The notes under the pieces are model-generated. The model had not been told where the DNA came from and did no database searches. It saw nothing but the letters and a program-made list of their open reading frames with translations. A program made the position numbers and the translations under genes. From positions 41,979 to 105,978 of the forward strand of contig NZ_KB889875.1 in assembly GCF_000372805.1 (NCBI RefSeq): a DNA stretch of 64,000 nucleotides, read 5' to 3'. The first letter of the stretch is position 1. The number at the start of each line of letters is the position of its first letter. The stretch comes from Marinobacter gelidimuriae. GTDB lineage: Bacteria; Pseudomonadota; Gammaproteobacteria; Pseudomonadales; Oleiphilaceae. Positions 10,132 through 19,418 of this stretch are shown here, piece after piece.

Positions 10132-10704
10132 ATGGCAGCCACACTGCGCGCAAACGGCAGAATAGATGCAGCCCTCTGGCGACCGTCTCCTAATTTTGGT
10201 GCGCGGCCCGCGACCAGCGAGGTAAGCCTGATTGTTGTGCACTGCATCAGCTTGCCTCCAGGTCAGTTCGGGGGCCCTGAAATTGAAGATTTCTTCTGCA
10301 ACCGGCTAGACATCAAGGCCCACCCGTATTTTCAGGCCATCGCCACAATGACTGTTTCAGCCCACCTGCTGATACGCCGTGATGGCACGATTATCCAGTT
10401 TGTCAGCCTGTTGGATCGTGCCTGGCACGCCGGCCGTTCCCGTTTTCGCGGCCAGGACGAGTGCAACGATTTTTCCATCGGCATTGAGCTTGAAGGCAGT
10501 GACGATGTGCCTTATACCGAGGGTCAATACCAGGCACTGTCCGCTGTTTGCCAGCAAATTATGGCGGCCTGGCCAGAAATTGGTGTTGACGCGATTGCGG
10601 GCCACAGCGACATTGCGCCGGGGCGAAAAACCGATCCCGGGCGGGCGTTTGACTGGTCGCGGCTGCATCAAAGCCTGGCAAAACCGACAAAGGACAGATT
10701 ATGA
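10132..10704 (+). CDS. ampD: 1,6-anhydro-N-acetylmuramyl-L-alanine amidase AmpD
   Basis: Cytoplasmic zinc amidase that removes stem peptides from anhydro-muropeptides during cell-wall recycling and so influences AmpR-type beta-lactamase induction. The zinc ligands are visible: His in LIVVHCISLPP, and His and Asp in GHSDIAPGRKTDPG. ATG 10132 gives 190 aa, close to the 180-190 aa of the family, beginning MAATLRANGRID. An in-frame GTG at 10045 would add 29 residues with no family counterpart. No strong ribosome site helps decide. The stop overlaps ampE by 4 bases. Confidence 0.9.
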   Translation: MAATLRANGRIDAALWRPSPNFGARPATSEVSLIVVHCISLPPGQFGGPEIEDFFCNRLDIKAHPYFQAIATMTVSAHLLIRRDGTIIQFVSLLDRAWHAGRSRFRGQDECNDFSIGIELEGSDDVPYTEGQYQALSAVCQQIMAAWPEIGVDAIAGHSDIAPGRKTDPGRAFDWSRLHQSLAKPTKDRL

Positions 10705-11594
10705 CCCTGCTTGTATTTGTGCTGGCCTACCTGCTGCGGCGACGGCTGGATAGTCGCGATCAGCTCGATGGCCATCAGCTATGGCGCAGCTGGTTTGAAG
10801 GTGTGGGGCAACGCCTGCCGCAAAGCTTTTCCCAAAGGACGAGTGCGTTGGCGCCGTTACTGGCGGTCGCTATTCCGACCGCCGTGGTGTGGCTGGCGCA
10901 GAGTTACTGGCAGCGCCACCACTGGCCCCTGGCGGGTTGGTTACTGGAATTGTTATTGCTTCTGCTGTTGCTGGGTATGCCAGGCTGGCGTCAGCTTCTG
11001 GCAAATTATGCCCGGGCATGGCGCCGCGGTGACATGCAGGCAGCCTGGCGCTATATCCAGCATCTGCTACCGGCGCATCAGCGCGGTGCAGCGCTATCGC
11101 CTGAAACCATGCAGCTGGCCCTCTCTGAAGCGCTAATGGCGCAGGTATTCTGGCGTTATTTTATGGTGCTGTTCTGGTTCGCGGTGGGCGGCATTTCTGC
11201 CGCGGTGCTGGCGAGCGGCCTGGTTGCATTAGGGCAGAGCTGGCCGCTAGCCGGACGTGAGCACTGTGAGCGTTGGCGCGAGTGGGGCGGTTGGTTGCCG
11301 GCGCGGCTGCTAGGGCTGACCTTTGGCCTGGCCGGTGATTTGGCCGGCTGGCTGCGGCAACGGCGCCAAGCCCGGGGCCACTGGCGATTGCCAGCAGCGG
11401 AGCTGCTGATGGCTACTGCCAATGGCGCTTTGACCGGTTATGCGCTGGACCCAGGCCGATTTGCCTCATTACACCCGCAAGACTGGCAGAGCTATGGCGA
11501 GCGCAGCCTGAACGCCATTCGCGACCTGCTTAACCGCAGTATGCTGGTATGGCTGTGTCTGCTGGCATTGATGGTGATTGCGGGCCTGGCCTAG
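10701..11594 (+). CDS. ampE: AmpE-like inner-membrane protein
   Basis: A 297-aa polytopic membrane protein encoded directly after ampD, overlapping its stop (ATGA). The N-terminal TLLVFVLAYLLRRRLDSRDQ, a second segment near WLLELLLLLLLLGMP, then hydrophobic spans near 155-180 and a final span at the C-terminus agree with AmpE, thought to act with AmpD in signalling cell-wall recycling; its biochemical role is unsettled. The last 65 bases overlap the end of cysG on the other strand, so the two genes converge and share coding DNA. Confidence 0.85.
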   Translation: MTLLVFVLAYLLRRRLDSRDQLDGHQLWRSWFEGVGQRLPQSFSQRTSALAPLLAVAIPTAVVWLAQSYWQRHHWPLAGWLLELLLLLLLLGMPGWRQLLANYARAWRRGDMQAAWRYIQHLLPAHQRGAALSPETMQLALSEALMAQVFWRYFMVLFWFAVGGISAAVLASGLVALGQSWPLAGREHCERWREWGGWLPARLLGLTFGLAGDLAGWLRQRRQARGHWRLPAAELLMATANGALTGYALDPGRFASLHPQDWQSYGERSLNAIRDLLNRSMLVWLCLLALMVIAGLA

Positions 11595-13044
11595 CCGATT
11601 TAACCGATCTGGCCTGGCTGCGCGCCATGCCGAGTGCGTGGGTTATGTTGTCGGTCGGTACCGTCTCACCGAACCACGCCAGTTTTTTGTGCAGGCGCAC
11701 CACGTTACCCACAATAATCAGCGCGGGCGCTGGCAGTTGTGCCTGTTCCTGTTTGGCGGCGATATCTGCCAAAGTGCCAATCAGCACTTTCTGATCGACT
11801 GCGGTACCGCGGGAGACAATGGCAATCGGTGTATCTGGCGCGCGGCCGTGGGCCATCAGGCCAGCACTGATTTGCGGCAGTGTGTGCAGCCCCATATAGA
11901 ACACGACCGTTTGATTGGGCTGTATCAGTTCTTTGTAATCGAGGGCTTGTTGTCGGTTTTTTAACTGGCCGGTAACAAACTTGACTGACTGGGCATAGCC
12001 ACGGTGGGTCAGTGGAATGCCGGCGTAGGTCGAACACGCGCTGGCGGCGGTAATGCCCGGTACCACCTGAAACGGTACGCCATGGGCTTTGAGCTCTTCC
12101 AGTTCTTCACCGCCGCGTCCGAAAATAAACGGATCACCGCCTTTAAGCCGCACCACCCGCCGCCCCAGTTTGGCGTGTTTCACCAGCAGGGCATTAATGT
12201 CGTCTTGGGGCACCGGGTGATGATCGCGACGCTTGCCCACGTAAATCAGGTCGGCGTCGCGCCGGCACAAATCCAGCACCTCTGGCGATACCAGATTGTC
12301 GTAAAACACCACGTCAGCCTGCTGCATCAGACGCAGCGCCTTAAACGTCAGCAGCTCCGGATCACCCGGGCCAGCACCGACCAGATACACCTCGCCGGTT
12401 TTATGGCCAGCGTCGCCCCGGTTGATGGCCGACACCAGCATGGATTCGGCTTCGTCATGGCGACCGGAAAACACCTTTTCGGCAATTTGTCCTTCCAGCA
12501 CGTTTTCCCAGAATTGACGACGGTCATTCAGCGAATTGAAACGCGCTTTAACCCGATCGCGAAAGCGCCCGACCAGACTACCCAGGCTGCTGTAGCCTTT
12601 GGGGATCAGGGTTTCCAGGCGGGCCCTCAACAGCCGTGCCAGCACCGGCGACTGCCCGCCGGAGGTGATGCCAATCACAATGGGCGAGCGGTCGACTATG
12701 GCCGGAAATATGAAGCTGCACAGCTTGGGCGTGTCCACCACGTTGATGGGAATATTTCGCGCCACGGCCTCGGCGTGAACCTGAATGTGCAATTCGGCAT
12801 CGTCGGTGGCGGCGACCACCAGGGTTTTCCCCGCCAGCAGGTCGCTGTGATAATCCCCCAAAATGACTTCATCTCGGTCATCGGTCAGCAGAGCCCGAAG
12901 TTCCTCATCGACGGCGTGGGAAACCACGGTCAGGCCAACACCTGCGCGTTTGAGCAGGCGAGCCTTGCGCAGGGCGATATCACCACCGCCCACCAGCAAC
13001 ACCTGGCGATCGTTCAAATTAAAAAACAGCGGTAAAAAATCCAC
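11530..13044 (-). CDS. cysG: Siroheme synthase (fused CysG)
   Basis: A 504-aa fusion. The N-terminal part (residues 1 to about 215) is the precorrin-2 dehydrogenase/ferrochelatase with the NAD-binding sequence VLLVGGGDIALRKARLL. The C-terminal part (from about 218) is the SAM-dependent uroporphyrinogen III methyltransferase, with VYLVGAGPGDPELLT, then DVVFYDNLVS and VVRLKGGDPFIFGRGGEE. Together they make siroheme for the sulfite reductase encoded three genes upstream. The last 40 or so residues are an extension rich in S, R and P that overlaps ampE. cysG follows cysH by 24 bases and is probably last in the operon. Confidence 0.95.
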   Translation of the reverse strand: MDFLPLFFNLNDRQVLLVGGGDIALRKARLLKRAGVGLTVVSHAVDEELRALLTDDRDEVILGDYHSDLLAGKTLVVAATDDAELHIQVHAEAVARNIPINVVDTPKLCSFIFPAIVDRSPIVIGITSGGQSPVLARLLRARLETLIPKGYSSLGSLVGRFRDRVKARFNSLNDRRQFWENVLEGQIAEKVFSGRHDEAESMLVSAINRGDAGHKTGEVYLVGAGPGDPELLTFKALRLMQQADVVFYDNLVSPEVLDLCRRDADLIYVGKRRDHHPVPQDDINALLVKHAKLGRRVVRLKGGDPFIFGRGGEELEELKAHGVPFQVVPGITAASACSTYAGIPLTHRGYAQSVKFVTGQLKNRQQALDYKELIQPNQTVVFYMGLHTLPQISAGLMAHGRAPDTPIAIVSRGTAVDQKVLIGTLADIAAKQEQAQLPAPALIIVGNVVRLHKKLAWFGETVPTDNITHALGMARSQARSVKSARPGPQSPSMPADTAIPAYCG

Positions 13045-13068
13045 GGCAGCCTCCCGGAGTGAGCAGTA

Positions 13069-13692
13069 TCAGAGCTTAGTGTGTAACCCGCACTCGCGGG
13101 TTGCCAGAGCTTTGGTGGGATCGAAATAATCGTGTTCGTCGGGCAACTGGTGCGCGGCCAGGTAGGCATCCAGGTCGGCGCTGGTCAGATTGAATAAAGG
13201 TGCTACTTTCACAATGCCGCTTTTGCTGGTGGAGACGATGTCCAGCGATTGGCGAAAGTCGGTTTGGTCTTTGCGGATGGCGTTAAACCACACATCCGGC
13301 TGAATTTCTGCCAGGGCCCTGGCGAAGGGCTCCAGCTTCACTTGGCGGGTAAATTCTTCGTGCAGCGGCTGGTCAATCTCAGGTATGCCCTGCATCAGCA
13401 CGTTGCGCCGGGCAGCCGTTTGCTGCGGTATAAACGTGATCACATTCAGCTTTAGCTGGGCAATCAGTTTTTCTGCAAAACGATAGGTGGCAGAGGTGTT
13501 GTAACCCGAATCGATCCATATCACCTGAATGTCCGGCCGGGCTTGAACCGCCATGTGCAGGATCACGGCTTCGTAAGGACCGAAGTTGGTCGTGACGACC
13601 GGATTGTGCGCCTGCGTTAAGGCCCACGTTATGATTTCCTGGGGCCGGTTGTTGGCAAGCTGTTGGTTGGCCGTAGCCACATCAAGCGTCAT
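13069..13692 (-). CDS. cysH: Phosphoadenylyl-sulfate reductase (PAPS type)
   Basis: The 207-aa protein reduces adenylated sulfate to sulfite with thioredoxin. It has the PP-loop-like family fold (NFGPYEAVILHM replacing the usual SFGAE-type start, WIDSGYNTSATY, and WFNAIRKDQTDFR) and the C-terminal catalytic ECGLH with C201. That is the only cysteine in the protein; the CC pairs that bind the 4Fe-4S cluster in APS reductases are absent. I therefore read it as PAPS-specific, which makes an APS kinase necessary (see cysN). It lies 80 bases after the DUF934 gene in the same operon. Confidence 0.9.
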   Translation of the reverse strand: MTLDVATANQQLANNRPQEIITWALTQAHNPVVTTNFGPYEAVILHMAVQARPDIQVIWIDSGYNTSATYRFAEKLIAQLKLNVITFIPQQTAARRNVLMQGIPEIDQPLHEEFTRQVKLEPFARALAEIQPDVWFNAIRKDQTDFRQSLDIVSTSKSGIVKVAPLFNLTSADLDAYLAAHQLPDEHDYFDPTKALATRECGLHTKL

Positions 13693-13772
13693 GGTGTCGA
13701 TGTCCTTTGACTAAAAAAATCAGCGCTGTAAACAGCGACGAATAAAATGTTTGAAGGCGATCAAAGCCGTGT

Positions 13773-14267
13773 TTAGCGACGAAAAACCGGCCGCGGATCC
13801 GCCGTCGTACCCTGATAATTCACGCTAATCTCGGAAAATGCCTGAAGATGATCGGTTTGGAAACTCTCGTCATTGATGGCAAAGGCGTTGAATCCGGAGC
13901 TTTGCATTAGCGCCAGTCGATCGCGGGTAACATGGCCCAGAGCTCGAATTTGCCGATTAAAACCGCTACGCACCAACTGGCGGGCGATGCTGAATCCGCG
14001 GCCATCGCGAAACGTCGGGAATTCGATGGCAATCAGGTCGAGTTGGCTGTGGTCGGCGTAAAGCGCCGCCAGGTTATCATCACCATTCACAATCACGCCC
14101 AGCGGGCTGTTGCGCAGCTGTAGTGCCTCCCGGTTTTGCCGGTACCAAATGAGGGGCACAGCAACAGGCCCATTTTCGGGTAATGGTGATCCCTCGTCGA
14201 GAGCCGCCTGGTCCAGTAATTGCCAGGGGTCTTCGGTCACAATGCGCTGGTTAATGAGCAGTGGCAT
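13773..14267 (-). CDS. DUF934 protein (sulfite-reduction associated)
   Basis: The DUF934 family is regularly encoded after the haemoprotein sulfite reductase in organisms that lack the CysJ flavoprotein; a role in feeding electrons or in sulfite reduction is often suggested but not shown. This copy has 164 aa from ATG 14267 (MPLLINQRIVTEDPW). The central LAALYADHSQLDLIAIEFPTFRDGRGFSIARQLVR and later LGHVTRDRLALMQSSGFNAF stretches are typical. The start lies 17 bases inside the sulfite reductase gene, indicating coupling. Confidence 0.85.
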   Translation of the reverse strand: MPLLINQRIVTEDPWQLLDQAALDEGSPLPENGPVAVPLIWYRQNREALQLRNSPLGVIVNGDDNLAALYADHSQLDLIAIEFPTFRDGRGFSIARQLVRSGFNRQIRALGHVTRDRLALMQSSGFNAFAINDESFQTDHLQAFSEISVNYQGTTADPRPVFRR

Positions 14268-15918
14268 ACACGCGTTCCTTAAAAGGTTTGATACCCACAC
14301 GTAGCACTACCTGCGCAAACGATTCGTCTTCGCGGCGCTGGTCAACGTACACGGCCAGAATTTTTTCCACGGTGAGAGCAACGTCGCTCGCCGGTACCGA
14401 CCTCCCCAGAATCTTGCCCAGGCGTGCGTCTTCTTTGGACGACCCACCGAGTGAAATCTGGTACCAGTCTTCGCCTTTTTTATCCACGCCCAGAATGCCG
14501 ATGTCAGCGACGTGGTGGTGGGCACAAGCGTTGATGCAACCAGACATGTTTAGTCGAATTTCGCCCAGATCGTACAGATGATCCATATCGTCAAAATGCT
14601 CATTGATCTGGTCCGAAATGTTCAACGTGCGGGCGTTGGCCAGAGAGCAAAAATCAAACCCCGGGCACACAATCATGTCGGTCAGCGTGCCAATGTTGGA
14701 ACGCGCCAGATTGTTCGCCGCCAGCGCCTGCCACACTGCGTAAAGGTCGCCCTCGCGCACATCGGTCAGCACCAAATTCTGGTGGTGGGTGGCGCGAGTT
14801 TCGCCAAAGCTGTAACGATCAGCCAGGTCTGCAACCGCATCCATCTGGCTGTCGGTGATGTCGCCAGGGGCTTCCAGATACGGTTTCAGCGAAACAATGG
14901 CAATGCGGTAACCGTCGACCCGGTGAGCCAGAGTGTTGTGGCGGTACCAGGCGTTGAACTCGATGTCGGTTGCCAGTGAATGACTTAAAGACGCATGGGC
15001 GTTGGCGCTGGCGGCGTTGGCATCGTAATCAGGTAGGGTGAAAAACGATTTGGCACGGGCAATTTCGGCATCGGTGAGTGTCAACTCGCCATCGCGGATG
15101 TGGGCCCATTCCTCCTCGACCAGGCGGCGGAATTCGTCGGGGCCCAGAGCTTCCACCAGAATCTTGATGCGCGCCTTATACTTGTTGTCGCGGCGGCCCT
15201 TGAGGTTGTACACCCGCAAGATGGCGTCCAGATACGACAACAGATGCTTTTTGGGCAGGAACTTACGAATACTCTTGCCGATGATGGGCGTGCGGCCCAG
15301 TCCTCCGCCGACCAGCACTTCAAAGCCTATTTCGCCATCGGCGTTTTGCGCCATTTGCAGGCCAATATCGTGCACCTGAGAGGCTGCGCGGTCTTCCGTT
15401 GCGCCGGTGACGGCAATTTTGAATTTCCGCGGCAGGTAAGCAAATTCTGGATGCAGGGTGGACCACTGGCGGATAATTTCGCAGTAGGGGCGCGGATCTT
15501 CAAGTTCGTTTGCCGCTACACCGGCGTAAGGATCGGTGGTGGTGTTACGAATGCAATTGCCCGAGGTTTGAATAGCGTGCATCTGCACCTGCGCCAGTTC
15601 CGCCAGAATATCTGGTACCGCAGCTAACTCTGGCCAGTTGAACTGAATGTTGGTGCGGGTGGTGAAGTGGCCATAGCCGCGGTCGTAAGTGCGGGCAACG
15701 TGGGCCAGCTTGCGCATCTGGGTTGATGATAACAGTCCGTAAGGGACAGCCACACGCAGCATGGGAGCCTGGCGCTGAATGTAAAGGCCGTTCATCAGCC
15801 GCAGCGCAGAAAACTCATCCTCCGCCAGTTCGCCGTTCAGAAACCGGCGGGTTTGGTCGCGAAATTGCTCCACCCGTTCGTCGACCAGTGTCTGGTCAAT
15901 CTGGTTGTACTGATACAT
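14251..15918 (-). CDS. cysI: Nitrite/sulfite reductase (siroheme, 4Fe-4S)
   Basis: A 555-aa assimilatory sulfite reductase haemoprotein, six-electron reduction of sulfite to sulfide. The siroheme/4Fe-4S cysteines are in CPGFDFCSLA and NMSGCINACAHHH, giving C-x5-C ... C-x3-C. The N-terminal repeat half contains YGHFTTRTNIQFNW and TSGNCIRNTTTD. The protein is of the ferredoxin-like (nirA/cysI) subgroup found with DUF934 rather than the E. coli CysJI pair. First gene of a four-gene operon (cysI, DUF934, cysH, cysG), divergent from cysDN. A TATGAT-like -10 on this strand lies at 15954-15959, giving a short leader. Confidence 0.93.
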   Translation of the reverse strand: MYQYNQIDQTLVDERVEQFRDQTRRFLNGELAEDEFSALRLMNGLYIQRQAPMLRVAVPYGLLSSTQMRKLAHVARTYDRGYGHFTTRTNIQFNWPELAAVPDILAELAQVQMHAIQTSGNCIRNTTTDPYAGVAANELEDPRPYCEIIRQWSTLHPEFAYLPRKFKIAVTGATEDRAASQVHDIGLQMAQNADGEIGFEVLVGGGLGRTPIIGKSIRKFLPKKHLLSYLDAILRVYNLKGRRDNKYKARIKILVEALGPDEFRRLVEEEWAHIRDGELTLTDAEIARAKSFFTLPDYDANAASANAHASLSHSLATDIEFNAWYRHNTLAHRVDGYRIAIVSLKPYLEAPGDITDSQMDAVADLADRYSFGETRATHHQNLVLTDVREGDLYAVWQALAANNLARSNIGTLTDMIVCPGFDFCSLANARTLNISDQINEHFDDMDHLYDLGEIRLNMSGCINACAHHHVADIGILGVDKKGEDWYQISLGGSSKEDARLGKILGRSVPASDVALTVEKILAVYVDQRREDESFAQVVLRVGIKPFKERVYATAH

Positions 15919-16180
15919 GACTGTTTCACCGACTTGTGTAAATTTCTGCCGTTATCATACGCAATGCTCTTTATTCTTTATAATGATATTTATTGATTTT
16001 GATATTCATATATCGAATATAAAGGGTTACGTCGGTGAGACTTTAATTATTCTAAAAAAGAATAAATAAACGTTTATTTATTCTTTTAAAATCTTATTTT
16101 CCTTTGTGATACTGCATGGCACATCCGGCCGGTGGTATCCGCCGGCCGTCTAAACCGTTGATTTATGCAGGCCGCCGTTA
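15919..16180. promoter_or_regulatory. Divergent cys control region
   Basis: A 262-base, markedly AT-rich gap between the two arms of the sulfate-assimilation locus. The sequence TTATTCTTT occurs at 15971-15979 and 16078-16086 and in inverse at 16057-16065. A candidate -10 for the left arm is 15954-15959 (TATGAT on the minus strand). Near cysD a GC-rich hairpin (stem 16126-16132 with 16142-16148) lies in the leader. CysB-type regulators bind AT-rich divergent cys promoters, so this is the likely target, but no site was proven here. Confidence 0.6.
16056..16087. promoter_or_regulatory. 32-bp perfect palindrome (candidate operator)
   Basis: Bases 16056-16071 and 16072-16087 are exact inverse complements with no spacer (AAAAGAATAAATAAAC and its complement). 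The palindrome is 94 bases before cysD and about 138 before cysI. It lies between divergent genes and is not followed by a T run of its own outside the arm, so a terminator role is unlikely; an operator for a dimeric regulator, or an mRNA hairpin in the cysD leader, are the options. Confidence 0.65.
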
Positions 16181-17098
16181 ATGACTTCTTTGCCAGAACG
16201 CCGTCTTACCCACCTGAAGCAGCTGGAAGCTGAAAGCATCCAGATTATTCGTGAAGTCGCTGCGGAGTTCGACAATCCGGTGATGCTGTATTCGGTGGGA
16301 AAGGACTCGGCGGTCATGCTTCACCTTGCCCGCAAAGCGTTTTTCCCGGGCACCCCGCCGTTTCCACTATTGCACGTAGACACCACCTGGAAATTTCGTG
16401 AAATGATCGAATTTCGCGACCGCATGGCCGCGCAGTCGGGCATGGAGTTGCTGGTGCACATCAACCAGGAGGGCGTAGACATGGGGGTCGGGCCTTTCTC
16501 CCACGGTTCGGCCACGCATACCGACGTGATGAAAACCCAGGGCCTGAAGCAGGCGTTGAACAAGTATGGCTTTGATGCCGCTTTCGGCGGTGCCCGCCGT
16601 GATGAGGAAAAATCCCGCGCTAAAGAGCGAGTGTTCTCATTCCGCGACAAGCATCACCGCTGGGACCCGAAAAATCAGCGGCCGGAACTGTGGAATCTGT
16701 TCAATACCCGCATCAACAAGGGCGAAAGCATTCGCGTATTTCCGCTGTCTAATTGGACCGAACTGGATATCTGGCAATATATCTTTCTGGAAAGCATTCC
16801 GATTGTGCCTTTGTACTTCGCAGCCCCGCGGCCGGTGGTCACCCGCGATGGCATGATGATCATGGTGGACGACGAGCGCTTGCCTCTGAACCCGGGCGAA
16901 GAGCCGGAACTGCGTAAGGTAAGGTTCCGCACTCTGGGCTGTTACCCGTTAACCGGGGCGGTGGATTCCGAGGCAGATACGTTGCAGGAGATTATTCAGG
17001 AAATGTTGTTAACACGAACCTCCGAGCGCCAGGGGCGGGCGATAGATCGCGATGGAGCGGGCTCTATGGAAAAGAAAAAAATGGAAGGGTACTTTTAA
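16181..17098 (+). CDS. cysD: Sulfate adenylyltransferase subunit 2
   Basis: Catalytic subunit of heterodimeric ATP sulfurylase, forming APS from sulfate and ATP. The 305-aa protein has the PP-loop [23 protein letters not shown], the [16 protein letters not shown] segment and the C-terminal [16 protein letters not shown] typical of CysD. ATG at 16181. Its last base is shared with the first base of cysN (TAATG arrangement), so the subunits are made together. Confidence 0.96.
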   Translation: MTSLPERRLTHLKQLEAESIQIIREVAAEFDNPVMLYSVGKDSAVMLHLARKAFFPGTPPFPLLHVDTTWKFREMIEFRDRMAAQSGMELLVHINQEGVDMGVGPFSHGSATHTDVMKTQGLKQALNKYGFDAAFGGARRDEEKSRAKERVFSFRDKHHRWDPKNQRPELWNLFNTRINKGESIRVFPLSNWTELDIWQYIFLESIPIVPLYFAAPRPVVTRDGMMIMVDDERLPLNPGEEPELRKVRFRTLGCYPLTGAVDSEADTLQEIIQEMLLTRTSERQGRAIDRDGAGSMEKKKMEGYF

Positions 17099-18771
17099 TG
17101 AGCCACCAGTCTGACCTGATTGCCGATGATATCGACGCCTACCTGCATCAGCACGAAAACAAGGAACTGCTGCGCTTTTTAACGTGCGGCAGCGTAGACG
17201 ACGGCAAATCTACCCTGATTGGACGGCTGCTGCACGACTCCAAAATGATTTATGAAGACCAGCTGGAGGCGATCCACAACGACAACGCACGGATGGGTAA
17301 TGCCGGCGACGAGCTGGATTTGGCGTTGCTGGTGGACGGCTTGCAGGCCGAGCGCGAGCAGGGCATCACCATTGATGTGGCCTATCGTTATTTCTCGACC
17401 GCGCGGCGTAAATTCATCATCGCCGACACCCCGGGCCACGAACAGTACACTCGCAATATGGCCACCGGCGCCTCCACCTGCGACCTGGCCATTATTTTGA
17501 TCGACGCCCGCCACGGCGTGCAGGTACAAACCCGCCGCCACAGTTTCATTGTGTCGCTGCTGGGGCTGAAGCATACGGTAGTGGCCATCAACAAAATGGA
17601 TCTGGTGGATTACAGCGAGGAACGCTACGAGCAGATCAAGGCTGATTATTTGGCGTTTGCCAGTCAGCTGGACTTGCCCGACATCCAGTTTGTGCCTTTG
17701 TCGGCGTTAAAAGGCGACAACGTGGTTAATCGTTCAGAGTTCATGCCTTGGTATCGGGGGCAAGCGTTGATGGAAACTCTGGAAAGTGTGGAGATTGTCC
17801 GCGACCAGAATTTCGACGCGCTTCGTTTTCCGGTGCAATACGTGAACCGCCCCAACCGGGACTTCCGCGGTTACTGCGGCACCCTGACCGCTGGCGTGGT
17901 TCGCCCGGGTGACGACGTAACGGTGTTGCCGTCCGGTAAGTCATCAAGGGTGAAATCCATTGTGACCTACGACGGCGAGCTGAGCGAAGCTTTCCCGCCC
18001 ATGTCTGTAACTTTGACGCTTGAAGATCAGATTGATATTTCCCGTGGCGACATTCTGGTGCACAGCAAACAGATACCGCAGACGACGGACCGCTTTGATG
18101 CCACTTTGGTGTGGATGGCCGAACAAACGCTGGTGCAGGGTAAAACCTACGACATACAATTGCTCACCGGCCGCGTGGCTGGCGCTGTTACCGCCGTTCG
18201 CCACCAGATAGATGTGAACTCGCTGCAGCAGGCCGAGGCGAGTACTCTGGCGTTGAACGAAATCGGCCGTTGCGAACTGACATTGGAACAGCCGGTGGTG
18301 GCGGATAATTACAAGGAATTCCGCGGCACCGGTTCTTTTATTGTGGTGGATCGCTTAACTCACATCACAGTGGCAGCGGGTATGATTCTGCCTGGCTTAC
18401 AGCAACAAGGCTACACGCTGCACCACAGCGCACAGGTGACCACAGCGCAAAAAGCCCGACGCTTTGGTCAGCAAGCCGCGGTGATATACATAAAAGGCGA
18501 GGCGGATGCCGCCCGCACGCTGGTTCATACCCTCGAAAAAGTGCTGTTTGACGACGGCCGCGCCGTCGCAACGCTGGAGCACAACAATCTGCAATACAGT
18601 GAAGGCTTCAAAGCATCGCTGGCTCTGGCACTTAAAGCCAACGGCCTGCTGGTGCTGACCGATACCGACACCGGCCACAGCGATCTGACTCTAATCCTGG
18701 CGGATTTGCCAGAGCAGGGCGGGCAAGTGGCCGCTGTATTGGAGCAGCTGCGCGAGCACAAAATCTTGTAA
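17098..18771 (+). CDS. cysN: Sulfate adenylyltransferase subunit 1 with vestigial APS-kinase domain
   Basis: GTPase subunit of ATP sulfurylase. The GTPase motifs are intact: [15 protein letters not shown] (P-loop), [17 protein letters not shown] and NKMDLVDY, followed by the two beta-barrel domains. The protein is 557 aa, about 80 longer than stand-alone E. coli CysN. From about residue 455 the extra part reads [20 protein letters not shown] and [14 protein letters not shown], which lines up with the start of a CysC kinase domain (RxGQQPAVxWxTG...GKT...RxxxVLDG). The P-loop GxxxxGKT has become GEADAART and the DGDxxR region is lost, so it cannot be an active kinase. The remnant may have a structural role. 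Confidence 0.9.
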   Translation: MSHQSDLIADDIDAYLHQHENKELLRFLTCGSVDDGKSTLIGRLLHDSKMIYEDQLEAIHNDNARMGNAGDELDLALLVDGLQAEREQGITIDVAYRYFSTARRKFIIADTPGHEQYTRNMATGASTCDLAIILIDARHGVQVQTRRHSFIVSLLGLKHTVVAINKMDLVDYSEERYEQIKADYLAFASQLDLPDIQFVPLSALKGDNVVNRSEFMPWYRGQALMETLESVEIVRDQNFDALRFPVQYVNRPNRDFRGYCGTLTAGVVRPGDDVTVLPSGKSSRVKSIVTYDGELSEAFPPMSVTLTLEDQIDISRGDILVHSKQIPQTTDRFDATLVWMAEQTLVQGKTYDIQLLTGRVAGAVTAVRHQIDVNSLQQAEASTLALNEIGRCELTLEQPVVADNYKEFRGTGSFIVVDRLTHITVAAGMILPGLQQQGYTLHHSAQVTTAQKARRFGQQAAVIYIKGEADAARTLVHTLEKVLFDDGRAVATLEHNNLQYSEGFKASLALALKANGLLVLTDTDTGHSDLTLILADLPEQGGQVAAVLEQLREHKIL

Positions 18772-18793
18772 ACGCGTTGCTGCTTCTACGATG

Positions 18794-19372
18794 CTATTTT
18801 TGAGGGGGCAGTTCATCGCGGCTGGCTTTCTTCTGCTCCCACAGAATTTCCTCCGCGCCCTCGCGCCGTGCCAGCACCCGAGAGGCTACAAACAGCAGGT
18901 CAGACAAGCGATTCAGGTACTGCCGCGCCAGCGGGTTGATAGAGTCTTCATGGCTGAGCGCCACTACAACACGTTCGGCACGGCGGCACACGGCGCGGGC
19001 CATGTGGCACTGAGCTGCGGCCGGGCTGCCACCGGGCAAAATAAAGTTCTTCAACGGTGGCAATGATTCGTTCCACTCATCCAACAAGCCTTCCAGCCAG
19101 CTGATGTGCTGCTCGCTGATCACAACGCTACCTGGAATCGCAAATTCACCACCCAGGTCAAACAGGTGATGCTGAATGCGGCGCATGGGTTCAAACAGCG
19201 CATCATCGCTGTCTAGCATCTCAACCAGCAGGCCCATGTGACAGTTCAGTTCATCCGCCGTACCCATCGCCTCAACGCGCTGGGCGCTCTTGGCAATGCG
19301 GTTACCATCGGCCAGACCGGTAGAACCATCGTCTCCGGTGCGGGTGTAGATTTTTGACAGGCGGTTGCCCAT
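18794..19372 (-). CDS. ATP:cob(I)alamin adenosyltransferase (PduO/MMAB type)
   Basis: Transfers the adenosyl group of ATP to cob(I)alamin or a cobyrinic-acid precursor. The 192-aa all-helical protein has the N-terminal KIYTRTGDDGSTGLADG ATP-binding segment, the GTADELN sequence and the PGGS...AQCHMARAVCRRAERVV helix with the conserved catalytic arginines. It follows panE by 46 bases on the same strand and is convergent with cysN. No cobalamin riboswitch is visible upstream. Confidence 0.9.
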   Translation of the reverse strand: MGNRLSKIYTRTGDDGSTGLADGNRIAKSAQRVEAMGTADELNCHMGLLVEMLDSDDALFEPMRRIQHHLFDLGGEFAIPGSVVISEQHISWLEGLLDEWNESLPPLKNFILPGGSPAAAQCHMARAVCRRAERVVVALSHEDSINPLARQYLNRLSDLLFVASRVLARREGAEEILWEQKKASRDELPPQK

Positions 19373-19418
19373 GGAATTCTCCTAGTTGATTTAAATGCCA
19401 GCCTGATTGGTTGAAAGG

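Noticed and set aside
12004..13035. A 343-codon frame antisense to cysG
   Set aside because: Covers the same bases as the strongly conserved CysG; no motif of its own.
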